Shown: piece by piece, positions 1 through 12,042 of the stretch
Numbering within the stretch: the stretch's first letter is position 1
How the letters are laid out: each line of letters opens with the position of its first letter
Source of the DNA: Warburgia ugandensis
Lineage: Eukaryota > Streptophyta > Magnoliopsida > Canellales > Canellaceae
Direction of reading: 5' to 3'
Length of the DNA stretch: 64,000 nucleotides
NCBI GenBank assembly: GCA_035236585.1
Contig: CP141126.1
Span: forward strand, 67,743,414 to 67,807,413
Notes under the pieces: generated by a model
The model's input: only the letters and a program-made list of their open reading frames with translations
Databases searched by the model: none
What the model was told of the DNA's origin: nothing
Translations under genes and position numbers: made by a program

Positions 1-45
1 CTGCCAAACCCTATTTCTCCTACAAGTTGGATTCACCCTCGTCCA

Positions 46-49
<4 letters not shown>

Positions 50-134
<85 letters not shown>
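50..134. repeat. (CT)n microsatellite, about 42 units
   Basis: An uninterrupted CT dinucleotide run of 85 bases. Long pure CT tracts are common in plant 5' leaders and promoters, and the bases after it (135-220) end in a plausible splice donor (CT|GTGAGT). The tract could therefore lie in an untranslated first exon of a gene that begins left of the window. No coding sequence supports that directly. Confidence 0.97.
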
Positions 135-136
<2 letters not shown>

Positions 137-749
137 ACCTAAAAAAGCCCGTAACTCCTTGTAACTCTACTCGTTGCTCTTGGAAGGTTGGAAACTTCAC
201 CCACTAACAGATAGCCTGTGAGTAATGGTTTAATTTAGACAAATGCTTCTGGATAGATCCTAGCTAATAATTAAGATCTTTTTCTGAATATAATATTGCA
301 CTTATAAACTAAATGTTGTTATCTCCTCTAGAATTAGTTTTGTTATTCTTGGTAATTAGAACATTTCTATGTTTAGTGACTGCTAGCATCTAACCCACAT
401 TGATGACATAGATCTCCCACTTTGTTTTTGGAATAATTGTATTATACACTTACATATGATTTTTCCTCTTCCATGACCACTACAAGAATTGAAACCTTGA
501 CATCAATTTGTCTAAAAATGAGTTTGTAAGGTTTGAAATGAAAGGTACTAAAATTTAAAATGTAATAGTAGATCCTACTTTGAATACTGTAAACAATGGG
601 TTCATGTTTTCCACACATTCTTTGTTGAAATGATCACTGGTATAAATTCTTTTTTAACAAGTACGTGCATAGGAAAACAACCATAATGGAGTTTGTAAAG
701 TAATAGGACTTGGCTTTAGGGAATATATACTATGCATATAGCCAAGATA

Positions 750-1066
750 GGAGAAACTGAATTGGAATTAATAGATGTGCTTCACAAGGATTTATTGCTT
801 TTCACTTGTGAATTTAGTAGGTTGCCTTAGTAACAGGAGAAATTGAATTGGAATTAATACAAGTGTTGCACAAGGATATATTGATTTTACCTATCAATTT
901 GCTAGGTTGTCTTTCTAATAGGACAAACTAAATTGGAAATAATATAGGTGCTGCACAAGGATTTACTGCTTTCACCTATGAGTTTGGCAAGTTTCCTTTT
1001 TAACTATGTTGGTCACAGTAGATGACAATTTTTAAAAGCTACTGCACAAGAAATTACTGCTCTTCC
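750..1066. repeat. 86-bp tandem repeat, three copies plus a partial fourth
   Basis: Units start at 750, 836 and 921 with GGAGAAACTGAATTGG or close variants. Each carries a downstream CACAAGGATTTA.TGCTTT block followed by a GTTTG(G/C)TAGGTT-like block. A decayed fourth copy (TGCACAAGAAATTACTGCT) lies near 1040. The spacings of 86 and 85 bp and the graded divergence show an old local tandem duplication. No reading frame is preserved. Confidence 0.85.
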
Positions 1067-1298
1067 TTGATTTACAGATCAATACAGCCATATAATGGTT
1101 GAGTTGGTTGGTTTATTCTAGCTGAAGCTTACAACATTCATTACTAACAAAAGAAGCTACTTCCACTGCATGATCAACATCCACATATGCAACATAGCAT
1201 CCTGTATATCCTGCACTATTGAATATTGCTCTGAATAACCAAGAGCCCTTAGAAGGAAAAAAGTACTCCTATTGTGCCCTTACTGAGTTGAAAAAAAA

Positions 1299-1430
1299 TA
1301 CTCTTACTATATTCAAATATGTACTTCTTGTGGAAAAAACTTGTAATCTCACTATCATTTTAAGTACTCTTACTGTATTCAAATATGTACTTCATGTAAA
1401 CTATTTTGTAATAGAACAGGAGTAAGAAAG
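1299..1430. repeat. 66-bp direct duplication
   Basis: TACTCTTACTATATTCAAAT at 1299 recurs at 1365 as TACTCTTACTGTATTCAAAT, and both are followed by ATGTACTTC.TGT. Spacing is 66 bp with few mismatches. The open frame across it is only the product of the repeat and matches no recognised protein. Confidence 0.8.
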
Positions 1431-2227
1431 CTTACTTTCTTACTTCTAGTGTGTCAGTGTGGAAACAAGTTTGTAATCTCAATAGCTTTTGATATACGAA
1501 TAAATTTTAATTATTAGTGTTGCATCTTGATGTTTGTGATCAAATGTGTAGATGTTTGTGTTGCATCTTTATGTTTGTGATTGACTACCTTATATGCACT
1601 ATAGATTCGGTGAAGGAGAAACCCCACATTAGAGGTATATGCATTATCTAAGCTTGACATTTCGGAGGTATATGCATGACTTTATTATGATTGTATATGC
1701 AATATTGACTTGGCAATGATTCTTGCTCAGTCTACTTGATCTCCTAATAGGGGTTATTGCCTAAAGCTAACTTTGTGGTTGCCTGAACAACATTTTGTTT
1801 ATTCTTTGTTGAGCATGCTATTCCTGTTTGGTGTCTTACATAATAGTTTCCTCCCATACATCAAAATTATGCTGCTTTGAATAATAGTAAATTTTAGTTT
1901 TTGATGATGTTGAGTATCAATATCTTAGTCTTGTAACTGATAGCTTTGGCCACCATTTCAAAGTTATAATGGGGGTTCTTAGAGTTGCTGTTGCTTGACC
2001 TATTTTGTGTGGTCCTTGGTTTTTTTGTATCTAATACCTGTTATGGATACATATACTTGTGACTTGATGTTCCAGAGCCATGGAGGGCATTTTTTAGTTT
2101 TGTTGAAGGATATAAAGATAATTACTAATTTATTAAGCAAAGATGTACAGTTTGAGATGTACACCAAAAGTGGATAGAGGGTTGAAACTATTAGTTGTGC
2201 ATTGAAGATGTAAGGGACTAAATCTAG

Positions 2228-2392
2228 GATATAGTGAAACGAGTTGATCCTCTCTGGATCACTATTGTTGATCTTCTTGCCTGTAAACAAGAAGGAACAA
2301 TGGCCAATATGCTTATAGACGTTCACGGCTTATGGGTTCATGACAATAGAGGAAATCTTTTACAAGAAGAAAAAGAGCCAGAAGAGGAGTAA
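2228..2392 (+). CDS. Possible terminal coding exon of an unrecognised gene
   Basis: Directly after a possible acceptor (TCTAG|GATATAG) runs a 54-codon open frame starting DIVKRVDPLW, containing CKQEGTMANML and DVHGLWVHDNRGN, and ending in an acidic tail before TAA. Its composition looks protein-like, unlike the AT-rich surroundings. An upstream open piece, 2076-2174, follows TTCCAG and reads SHGGHFLVLLKDIKI and SKDVQFEMYTKSG before a TAG at 2175-2177. It could be the preceding exon if a donor near 2170 is used, although no strong donor is visible. I do not recognise the family. Alternatives are a decayed gene fragment or a chance open frame. Confidence 0.3.
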   Translation, partial: DIVKRVDPLWITIVDLLACKQEGTMANMLIDVHGLWVHDNRGNLLQEEKEPEEE

Positions 2393-4287
2393 CAAATGCT
2401 TGCTAACAATGTATAAACTTGTTAACCTATGACCATTACTAATCAAAGATATTTTTCTTTAGAGAATTACAATAAGTTTTGAGCTTTCTACTTGCTGTAT
2501 ATGGAGGATTGGAGTTAGACCCAGGTGATATGACTTTTTCTATTTATTTTCTTGAAAAGAATGTATTCCATTAGAGAAATGATATAAAGAGACACAATAT
2601 AGAAGCTTGAAAAGCATCAATATAATGTGGATAATACAAAATTTATAGAAACATTCGAATGGTTGATAACAACATTTATAGGAACATGTGATTCCATTCA
2701 AATAGTTCATAATAACGAACATGCCTCCTACATAACAAATAACAACATTGACCCAAAACAAGTTACAATGCCTATCCTCCATAATTATTTCAAAAGTGCA
2801 AATGAAGTGAAATGCATAGTATGAAAAGTAAGTATATGAAATTCAACAGTTGTCCATTGACTTGATCTTTAGAAGGCATCATTATGCTTTCAGTCTTGGT
2901 GGTGATGGGATGTTTGTCAATGGTTATATCTCTACTGTAAGCCCTCTAGTCATTGATGAGGTTGCTTCTTGTTGTCCAAATCTCTTTAGTACACATGATC
3001 AACCCATTAAAAAAATATCCACATACATTTTCACCCTGCACAAACATACAATTGTTAATTAACCTATAATCATCAAGAGAAATAGTCTACAGTTAGACCA
3101 ACTGAACAAGTACTTCAAATAATCAAAAGTATGGAAGTAGGATATGCTATAACATGCACGCATTAGTCTACTATGGTGGATTTCTACACACCTTCAATTG
3201 ACAAAAGGTAGCCCTGGTACAGGGTATAATTCATCATAATCACTATGTTTGCAATATTCTATAGGTTAGCAAAGTGGTTTGGGAATTTTCTCAAACACAT
3301 CACTAGTAAACTAGTTTGAGACTATTCCCAAACACATCATCAGCAGGCTCATTTGGGACTTCTCTCAAATAAAAATACAAAACATTCAAATGCCTACTTT
3401 ATAAAATTTACAATGAACACATACTGCAAGAAGCACAATATGAACAATCATCAGATGCTAGCAAATCCATTCGATACTTACTTTCACCATTTACAGTGAA
3501 CAAAAACTGAGGAGCACAATATGAACAATCATCAAAGTGCTAGCAAATCTATTCAATATAAAAATTGCTTTAAGGATGAATTTGAAAATTATTGACCAGA
3601 TACATAAAAGTTAAAATTGTAGCTGTAATTTAGAAAATCATGCATTATTGAAAATTATAGGTCATCATGATGTACAAGAAATTATTAGTATTCAACATAG
3701 TCTTTGCCATGCAGTTGCAGTACATATTTAGATGAGTGACAACAGCACAACATCAAAAGCCTCATCAGACACCATTTCACTTGTCTACACAAACATGAAG
3801 AACATCATATCATCTACTAAAACAAAGCAACTTGAAGCAAGACCAAAGTAAATCCATATATGTGATCAAGAAACCTAAAAGAAGTGATGATAACCCTAGA
3901 ACATGGAAACTAGCTTTTTAGCTAAGAACAATAGTATCCAACATGAGGAGTTGCAAGGAGAGAGAAAGAGATAGATTTCTATTAGAAAGGCAAGATGGTT
4001 TTGTTGGGAGAAGTTGCAAGCTATCTGTTGGGTGGGGAGAGAGAGAGAAGTTTCTTGTAGGGGCTGATAAGATGTGGCCTACAATTGACAACAACAACTC
4101 TTGGGTTAATTTTGAAAATAATATTTTTATTTAAGGAGATAAACAGTACATTGAAATTCCCTAAATTGTATATTTTAATTTGGACCAATCACATTGTAGC
4201 TATTGCTCGAGGCTGCACATGCTTGCTAAAATTATCGCGGACACCCAATGATATGAATGGTTGAGATCATGGAAATTGTAGATCTCA
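2393..4287. other. Intergenic, low-complexity AT-rich stretch
   Basis: No convincing gene. Short open frames near 2627-2824 and 2850-3062 lack family signals. The stretch holds the 81-bp duplication listed next and an imperfect repeat of CAAACACATCA around 3290-3330. It ends at the hAT target-site duplication CTTGTATT (4288-4295). Confidence 0.6.
3432..3566. repeat. 81-bp direct duplication
   Basis: AGCACAATATGAACAATCAT is present at 3432 and at 3513, each followed by a CTAGCAAATC.ATTC block. The period is 81 bp and the copies are about 90 percent alike by eye. It is non-coding. Confidence 0.8.
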
Positions 4288-5488
4288 CTTGTATTCTATG
4301 TAGTCGCAAGCACGACTAGTTGTTAGGCGGAGCCTTATGACTTGACTAAGGCTAGGCGTGGTAGGTTTAAGGTGTAGTGCAACTAATCACACAACTTTCT
4401 GTGGCCCCAATTCTAGGTGCACCATAAGTGATATAAAAGCCCTTAATTTTTCCTTTCTTCTTCTTCTTTTCCTTTCCAGACTTCCTTTCTTCTTTTGGTG
4501 ACTATCCTCATCTTCTAGTAGCAATTGAAGCTTATTTGAAGTGATTAAAGGTAAGAAATTATAGATTTTTGTTGGGTATTTATTTATTATTTGTTTTCTA
4601 AAAAAATTGATAAAAAGTGTCATTTTTTCTTTTTTAATGATCAATGCTTGATTTTTGTCTAAAATGTCAACATATCTACACTCTATTGCTAAACAAAAAA
4701 GCTCCATTTCATCAATTTCCATTTCTTTTCATAGATTTAATGTAGTATTTACTATTTTTTCAGTTTCTTGTATTTTTTACCTAAAATTACTATATATATA
4801 TATCAGTATTTTTTCTCTAATTTTTTGTAGAATGCATCCATAGGTTTGCATTATATAACTAAAATAAACAATTCCATGGTATTGTTTCATGTTTTTTTTA
4901 CCTCTTTTTTCTTCTTCTTTTTTTCATTACTTTTTAGTGAAAACCGCAAAACATAGTATATAGTTGGGTTTTTTCTTTCGTAATAAATGTGTAAATATTT
5001 CCATTATAATACCAAAATCGACAATCCTATATCAATGTTTTCATATTTTGTATGTTTTATTTATGTAATGACTCCAATTTTGTAATATTAAAATCCCAAG
5101 TTAGCAATGAAAAGTTCAGTTTTTGAAGATAAGGGCATTTTGGTCATTTCACTATTCACCTTGACTGAACCCAGAAATTTGGTCTTGAAAATGGTACCAT
5201 TAGGTGCGTCTCAGAAAAAGGAATCCAACAAGACCAAAATCACCTAAAACGGAGTTAAAATGAGCAAGTTATGGCGCTTTGAAGTTCAGGGGCAAAACTG
5301 TAATTTTTACAAAAACGGATTTAGCCGCAAAACACAGGGACCCGTTTTGATATAGGCACCCTTCATCTTCCACCACCTAGAGGGTTCTATAACAGCGGTG
5401 ATTGGAGGTGAAATCACCGCTATTCTAGAGGTTTCTCCACCGCCATTCAAGGGCGGTGAGAGCCCCCTCTAGAACCCTCTCATAGCTC

Positions 5489-5496
5489 TATAAATA
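5489..5496 (+). promoter_or_regulatory. TATA box of the solo LTR
   Basis: TATAAATA lies in the local context AGCTCTATAAATAGAGCT, in the LTR's own orientation and about 425 bases from its start. This is a typical position for an LTR U3/R promoter. The downstream sequence to about 6050 is unusually GC-rich for this window. Confidence 0.65.
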
Positions 5497-8060
5497 GAGC
5501 TCTTGGGCGCCTCTAATGGCAGCCCAAAACGTTGAAGAAAACCCGTTGTGGAGGAGTGACCTAGAGGAAAAACAAGGAGAAAAACCCAGCAACGAGCCAG
5601 GTATGCCCAAGATCCCTCAAAACCCATCTTCACAATAGTCCTAGGATCAATTTCCCTAGGTTTTTGCATGAAAAATCATGCAAAATGGAGCCCTGGAGAC
5701 CCACCAAGGACCCAGGGACGTTCCCTGGGCCGCACTGGTTCGACAGGGTCAAACCAGGGTGCCCTGAGGACACCCCGGTCCCTCAGACGACGAAACATTC
5801 TAGTCGGAACATGACGCATCGAACGCGTCTGAGAAAAACCAACGGGCACGTTCAGGGACGCGCTTGCAAAAGAGAGAGACGGGCGGGAAAACCCTGCTCG
5901 TTTGTAGATGCACCCACTGAGGCGCATGCTGCAGACGCGCAGTGCACTTGCAGTTGGGATTTTCCGCTCCTTTAGAAAAGACGGGTGCATGCCGCTGACG
6001 CGCAGCGCCCTAGCATTCTGTCTTTTCATTCTTAAAACCCTTATGTATGTGCGACACTAAAATGCTTATAACTTGAGATCTAGAGCTCCGATTGAGGCAT
6101 CGCAAAAGGTGTTGTGTCCGTGTCGACGACGTGGACACACTCAAACTATAAAATCCCTAATCAAGGCCCAATCAAAGGTGGGCATGAACCTTAGAATAGG
6201 ATGGTGGCGTGTGGCCGCTAGACCTTTGGAAAATTGATAATACCAACACCCAATTAGGACCTTAGTGTGGCGACCCAGGTTTTTATAACACATTTTATAA
6301 TACATTTTGTAAAGATAGGGCCCTTAGAGTAAAAAATTTTCGCAAACCAAAGCAGCGGAAATTCTTTTCTTTAGAATTTGTTTTGTAAAACCTAAGTCAC
6401 CACTTCATACATAACATAAGTAGAATTTTGTATAAGATAAAATTCCATTGAAGGAATATACTTTTATTAAACTTCAGGATCCATCCAGTGGTTCACAGTA
6501 CACAGCCCATTTTATCCTTACAATACTTGTCCAAATATACAATCCAAATTACAAAGTTCAAAATTCAATACATGTTCTAATACAATGTTTCAAGGGATAT
6601 ACCCTGATTACTTATTCTTCAATTGTTCTTCAAATCTTGAGCTCCTAAGTCTCCTTCTCTGTATCTGAGATATTGTAAACATTCGAACATTTACAATATC
6701 TCAGCAAGCTATGCTTGGTAGGGGATAAGAATGTAAGTTATTGACAGTATAATCTCAATATTCAAGTATCCCATAATTCGTTCTATCATAAACACATTCA
6801 TTAATAACTAGTAATTATAAAGACATCTCATTTCCTTGTCATTTGTGTTCACCTTTATACATACATATTGTATAAGGACAAATCCATTAAAAATGTAAAA
6901 ATAATCAAGCATCATTTCTATACAAAGCTGATCAACTCTTTTCATTATAAGAGATTTGTATTTCAGCCAATTACTATACAGGAATTTCCCTTCTTGGGAA
7001 AAATATTGGTAATATACAATTACCTGACATTTCATCATGCCATCCCTTAAGGCATTTCACTATGCCAATTTCATATGCATCATAGTGCAAAATAATCAAG
7101 GACTACTATGCTTGCGGTCGATCCGTATGGCGCGGATAACTGTTCAATAATCCACTTATACCATTCTCAGTGGAAATTACAATATCCATGTCCATATGGG
7201 AGGACCATGGCTATCACAGTGGTGGCCTTCCCATAATTGCCCCACCCGACTTTTAGCCTTTCTTAGGCTTGGTATTCAATATCATCAAGTTTCAGAGAGT
7301 GGGTGGCCAAACCCTCTTAACTCTCCTAGCATAGCATCCCCAGGCTTATGCCTGTTTAAAACAAAACCCCAAGCCTCCAAGCTTGTATGTAAAATAATAC
7401 TTATACATATCAGACTATTTGTCTGTTTATCTAGGACTGGAATATTTTCTACTTTCCTATTCACTTAGGGTTGTTCTCAATTCTCAACTTGACCATTTAA
7501 TACTTATTTTCCTCATCATTTGGTTGGATCATATTTCAATTTGAGGTATTTACCTTAATATATTGGTATCATACATGTCAATACTTCAAAACATAAGATC
7601 ATGTATTAGACATGTATCTTCATGTAAAGGCATTCTTAATAATCCACCTACCTCAATAAGGTATTCTTACTCCTTGAAATCTTCCATAGTCTCGATCAAC
7701 ATATATCTGTCCAAATCATATGTATAATGTCATTTTTGTAATCAATGGTACATACTACATGATCTTTTGATCATCCTTATGTAGGATGATCTGAATCTTT
7801 CTTCCTTGAATATCCTATATCCATGGGTTTAATATCATCTATACAAATACTATCTATATCATACATAACAATCTAATTTACATAGATGTTTCTTTTTCCT
7901 TATTGTTTTTGATCATACAAGATCTCATCTTGTTTGATCATCCTTATCTCACTTACTATTTTTATTAGGGTTAGATAATTTGCTATCTTTTTATGTTCTT
8001 ATTATTATTCAACCAGTTAGTGTCTTACTTGGTTGAAGATAATTTATTTCTTCCTATCAC

Positions 8061-8320
8061 TAGACAACTCCTCCTTATTTCGGGATGACCGGTACTTACC
8101 GGTTAAAGTCTGCTCAAAAAGTGGTTAATACAACCCTCATGTAAGGAGGCGTTTAGACCTTTCTTACGTCAATGGGAGGTGAGGGAAAAGCACTTGGCTC
8201 TTGTATACCCCTATAACCACAATGTTCAGAGTCCCTTTGAGTGGTACTAGCTCAACCTTTGACAAGGTTCCTATGAGCTCTTTACCTTAAGTCCCTTCTC
8301 TAATTGATTTTAATTAATTT
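8061..8320. repeat. LTR module also found at 58535-58800
   Basis: This block aligns with 58535-58800 in the same strand orientation. Shared runs in the same order include AGCTCCTCCTT-like, GTTAATACAA, AGGC.TTTAGACCT, CACTTGG, ATAACCA, GGTTCCTATGA and TTGATTTTAATT. By eye the two are roughly 65-70 percent identical over 260 bases. Here it lies inside the 4.45-kb LTR. Confidence 0.75.
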
Positions 8321-10224
8321 CCATGGATATGCACAATGTCATCCATGGATGTTCATTATTTTCCTATTTTGGGCCAAGGAAATGATAAATCATTCCTTAT
8401 ATTGTCCTACTAACTATAGCCCTTACTAAGTCAAAATCATTCATTCATCTTAGTTGTCCATGAATTTCTATATTTCATTAGTTTACATTTTTGGTGATTT
8501 ATGCTCCTTATATCTTAACAATTACTTAACAATTGAATTAAATATGACAATAAGTAAATCATCAACTTGAAAGCATAAATCAAATATAAATTTAACAACT
8601 AAGTACTAACATTCTTCCTACGAATATAACTTAAGCTAGTGAAATAAAACTAACATGATCCTAAGTTATGAAACACATCTTCTATCATAATGAAATCATG
8701 TTTAAATCCTAATTTACACTAACATGATCCTAAGATAATCAAATCTACTAAAAAATTACTCATTTAGGGCATATCATACTAAAATTTATAGATTACACTA
8801 TCATGCTTTCTAACTTAGAACATAAATCACATTTACACTTCTATATCCAATAAAAGACAATTAAAACTTAAAACATAAATCACATTTAAACTTATATATC
8901 CAATAAAAGACAATTAAAATAATTTTATTAAGATTATTATAAACCTTTAAATATGATCCAACCATTAGATCTTAGGTGTTTTCCTTTAGATTAAGGGTTT
9001 TAATTACCTTTAGGGCTTTTAATCCATTAAGATCCAAAAATCATATCCACTTGATTTTGTCACATTTCATCCATGATCTAACTGGATTCCATCATCATAT
9101 CACCCCTTTAATCCATCCCAAGGATCTGATCATACTTGATCTCATTGATCAAGTGGGTCCCTTTGTATATTTTTATTTTTATTTTAGGGTTTTTCTACCA
9201 TAAAGGGTAGATCCCTTATTTTATCCAAGATCTGTCCAAATTAACCATATATATTACTTTATTATATTATTATATCATCACTAAAATAAATTTTCAAGAT
9301 CTGATCACCTCAGATCTTGAAGATCTTAGAAATTGGACACTTATTTCCAAAATATAGAAAAATACAGAAAAATACAGAAATAAATTTTATAAATATTATG
9401 AATTCATTAGAAACTAGACATTACAAGCTTTCCATAGCTTCTTTCTGATCTCAATTTGGAGTTCATATGACTCCACAATCTTAAATTGAAGTTTTCAGCC
9501 ATTACTAGGGTCTAGATTTGATCTGGGCCCACTAGAATAATCTCTCTCAATTGAGGGTCCAAACCTTGTTAGATTTTCTTGAAAATTGTATCCTAGGGGT
9601 TTTTAACCCTCCTGGATTGATTGGAAAGCTCAGAATTTCAATCTGAGCTCTCTATCACCATAATTTAAAGGGGCTGGTATTTACTTTATTTTTACCATTT
9701 TTCATTCAAATTAAATTACAGAAAAATAAAAATTATACTAAAACATAATAAATATGAATGGGAAGTAATTCCACCTACCTGATTGGAGAAAAACAATATA
9801 ATTGCTGCCCAATTTGAGAGAATTACCGGTTGATGATAATATAGCCTGATTATCCACCTTTTTGTGATTTTCTGTTGTTGGAACCGTTGGATCTTGAAAT
9901 TGATTTGGGGATTTTGTATATACTGTAGTATAGGATGTTATGGACGGTGGAATTGATGAGATTCTTCCTGGAACGGAGTGCCTAATTGAATTTAGGTCTC
10001 TTGTTCCAATTAGAAAGAGGAGAGAGAAATAAGGAAAAGAGAGTTTGGGGAGGGATGAAGGGGAATTTGGGGCTGAAATTCCAGGGAAGGTTTGGAAATT
10101 TCGTGGTTAAGGTTGTGAAAATTTTTGGAAATTTTTGGGACATATTTATAGCCAAATTTGAATTTTTTATCATTTCTTTTGATAAGATATTTTATTACTT
10201 TAGAATTTTTAATTACTAATGCAT

Positions 10225-10275
10225 TCTCCACTCCCACTACAATCTCCACTACAATCTCCACTACAATCTCCACTT
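10225..10275. repeat. 12-bp minisatellite inside the LTR
   Basis: About four tandem units of CTCCACTACAAT, slightly varied in the first unit (CTCCACTCCCACT). Confidence 0.85.
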
Positions 10276-10766
10276 TGTAGAACCTTGGCCCACTTTGTGG
10301 GCCCCACTTTTTATGTGAAAAGACCTTTTTGCCCTTTTTAACTCTAAAATTGGAGAATAATAGGCAATATTTGTCCGAACTCAGAATCGAGCGTACTTAG
10401 TGGCGTTGGAATCGTATTTCTAAGTACTTCATGAATATTGAGGTCTTATTTCTTGGATATGGGATATGGGTAAAATTACCATTTTACCCCCAAATGGAAA
10501 AATTAAGGAATTTTCATTTTAACTCAGAATTGAACGTACTTAATGTTGGTACGATTAGTTTTCCAAGTACATCCATAATTTCTATTTTTTTAATTTATAA
10601 TATAATCTCTATAAAAAGAGAATTTTCAATAACCTAATATTCCAAATTTCTAATTTCTAAAAATTCAAACTTTATTAATTTTCCTTAATAATTTACAACA
10701 ATTCGGGGTCATTACAATCTTCCCCCCTTACAATAATTTCGTCCTCGAAATTTGTAATACTATAAC

Positions 10767-11141
10767 TTAATCAAATAAACTCGGATGTGTCTTCCTCATT
10801 TCTACCTCTGTTTCCCATGTAGCTTCTTCGACAGAGTGATGTTGCCATAGGACTTTGACTAAAGGAATTGTTTTGGTCCTTAATTTACGTTCCTTATGGT
10901 CCAAGATCCGTATCGCTTTTTCTTCAAAGGTTAGATCCGGCTTCGGTTCCTCTGGTATTATTTGAAGTATGTGAGTATCATCTTGTAGATATTTTCGTAA
11001 CAGGGATACATGAAATACATTGTGTACTTCAGAGAGTTGTGGTGGTAAGGCTAATCTATAAGCCACTAGACCAATCCTTTCTAATATTTCAAATGGACCA
11101 ATGAACCTAGGACTGAGTTTGCCTTTGGTTCCAAATCTCAT
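10767..11141 (-). pseudogene. Chromovirus integrase C-terminus with chromodomain-like tail
   Basis: The 124-codon frame begins [20 protein letters not shown], the GPY/F-type region of Ty3/gypsy integrases, whose role is DNA binding during integration. It ends in a chromodomain-like segment, [20 protein letters not shown] followed by [15 protein letters not shown]. In chromoviruses this domain targets integration to marked chromatin. The frame stops about 50 bases before the LTR, the normal place for the end of pol. It is separated from the rest of integrase by a frame disruption near 11150-11270, so the polyprotein cannot be made intact. Confidence 0.85.
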
Positions 11142-11268
11142 AACCCCTTTAACTCGGTGATATTTTTAGAAACACATGCTCTCCCACATCGAATTCGCAT
11201 TTCTACGTCTTTTGTCCGCGTAACTCTTCTGACGACTGTGTGCTGTTAACAACCTTTGCTTTATCATT

Positions 11269-12042
11269 TTAACCCTGTCCGTACCTTTGTTCCACTAGTT
11301 CTGACTTCATTAGTTTCCTTTCTCCAACTTCACTCCAACAAGTTGGTGATCGGCATGGTCGCCCATACAATGCTTCATATGGTGCCATACCAATACTTGC
11401 ATGAAAACTGTTGTTATAAGCAAATTCCACTAATGGAAGATGTTCATCCCAATTTCCCTTCCAATCTAATGCACATGCCCTTAACATATCTTCCGATTCC
11501 GAATAGTTCTTTCGATTGACCATCTGTTTGGGGATGAAATCTTTGTCTTGAATCTAAGTGAAGTTCCCAATGCTTGTTGTACGCTCTTCCAACATCTTGA
11601 AGTAAATCTCCCATCTCTATCGAGAGATGATGGATAAAGGAATCCCATGAAGACTTACTATTTCTTTTATGTACAACTTAGCTAGATTGTCAACCGACCG
11701 GTTTTGTTTAATTGGAAGAAAATGTCTTGACTTTGTTAATCCGTCCACAATTACCCAAATCATATCATGACCTTCCCGTGTTTTTGGCAATCCCACCACA
11801 AAATCCATGGTGATATTGTCCCATTTCCATTCTGGAAGTTCCAAGGTTTGTAACATTCCAGGTGGTCTTTGATGTTCAGCTTTTACTTGTTGACAATTCA
11901 GACACTTAGCTACAAACTCTCCTATGTTTCTTTTCATGCCTTCCCACCAAAAGGTTCTTTTCAAATCCTGATACATCTTTGTACCTCCAGGGTGTATAGA
12001 AAATTTAGATTGATGGGCTTCTTGTAATAGTTCTTTTCTCAA
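11269..12042 (-). pseudogene. Chromovirus integrase, zinc-binding and catalytic core (broken)
   Basis: The first part (12042-11617) has an HHCC zinc-binding motif: [11 protein letters not shown] supplies the two histidines and KCLNCQQ the two cysteines. The first catalytic aspartate follows in ITMDFVVGLPKT. The frame breaks just after GIPLSIISR, where the second catalytic aspartate normally follows. After a lost stretch, 11523-11269 resumes with [20 protein letters not shown], which carries the catalytic glutamate region and the conserved [10 protein letters not shown]. The order of domains is normal for gypsy integrase, but stop codons and frameshifts make it non-functional. Confidence 0.87.

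Larger units (their letters stand above)
137..2075. other. Intergenic or intronic DNA without a recognised gene
   Basis: AT-rich sequence with only short open frames that resemble no known family. It contains the 86-bp and 66-bp tandem duplications listed separately, and a 43-bp local duplication around 1515-1585 (GTTGCATCTT.ATGTTTGTGAT occurs twice). Confidence 0.6.
6266..10716 (-). repeat. Long terminal repeat (3' LTR) of the nested chromovirus
   Basis: In element orientation the LTR starts TGTAATGACCCCGAATTG at 10716 and ends AAAACCTGGGTCGCCACA at 6266, 4.45 kb in all. The sequence just outside its start reads GGGGGGAAGAT, a polypurine tract placed as expected after the pol stop and the motif ATTTCGAGGACGAAATT. 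The interior is AT-rich without coding capacity and includes a 12-bp minisatellite (near 10225-10275) and a module shared with the Athila region (8061-8320). Confidence 0.85.

Noticed and set aside
5664..6029. Overlapping 103- and 117-codon frames on both strands in a GC-rich stretch
   Set aside because: They lie inside the solo LTR downstream of its TATA box. They are composition-driven and show no family signal.
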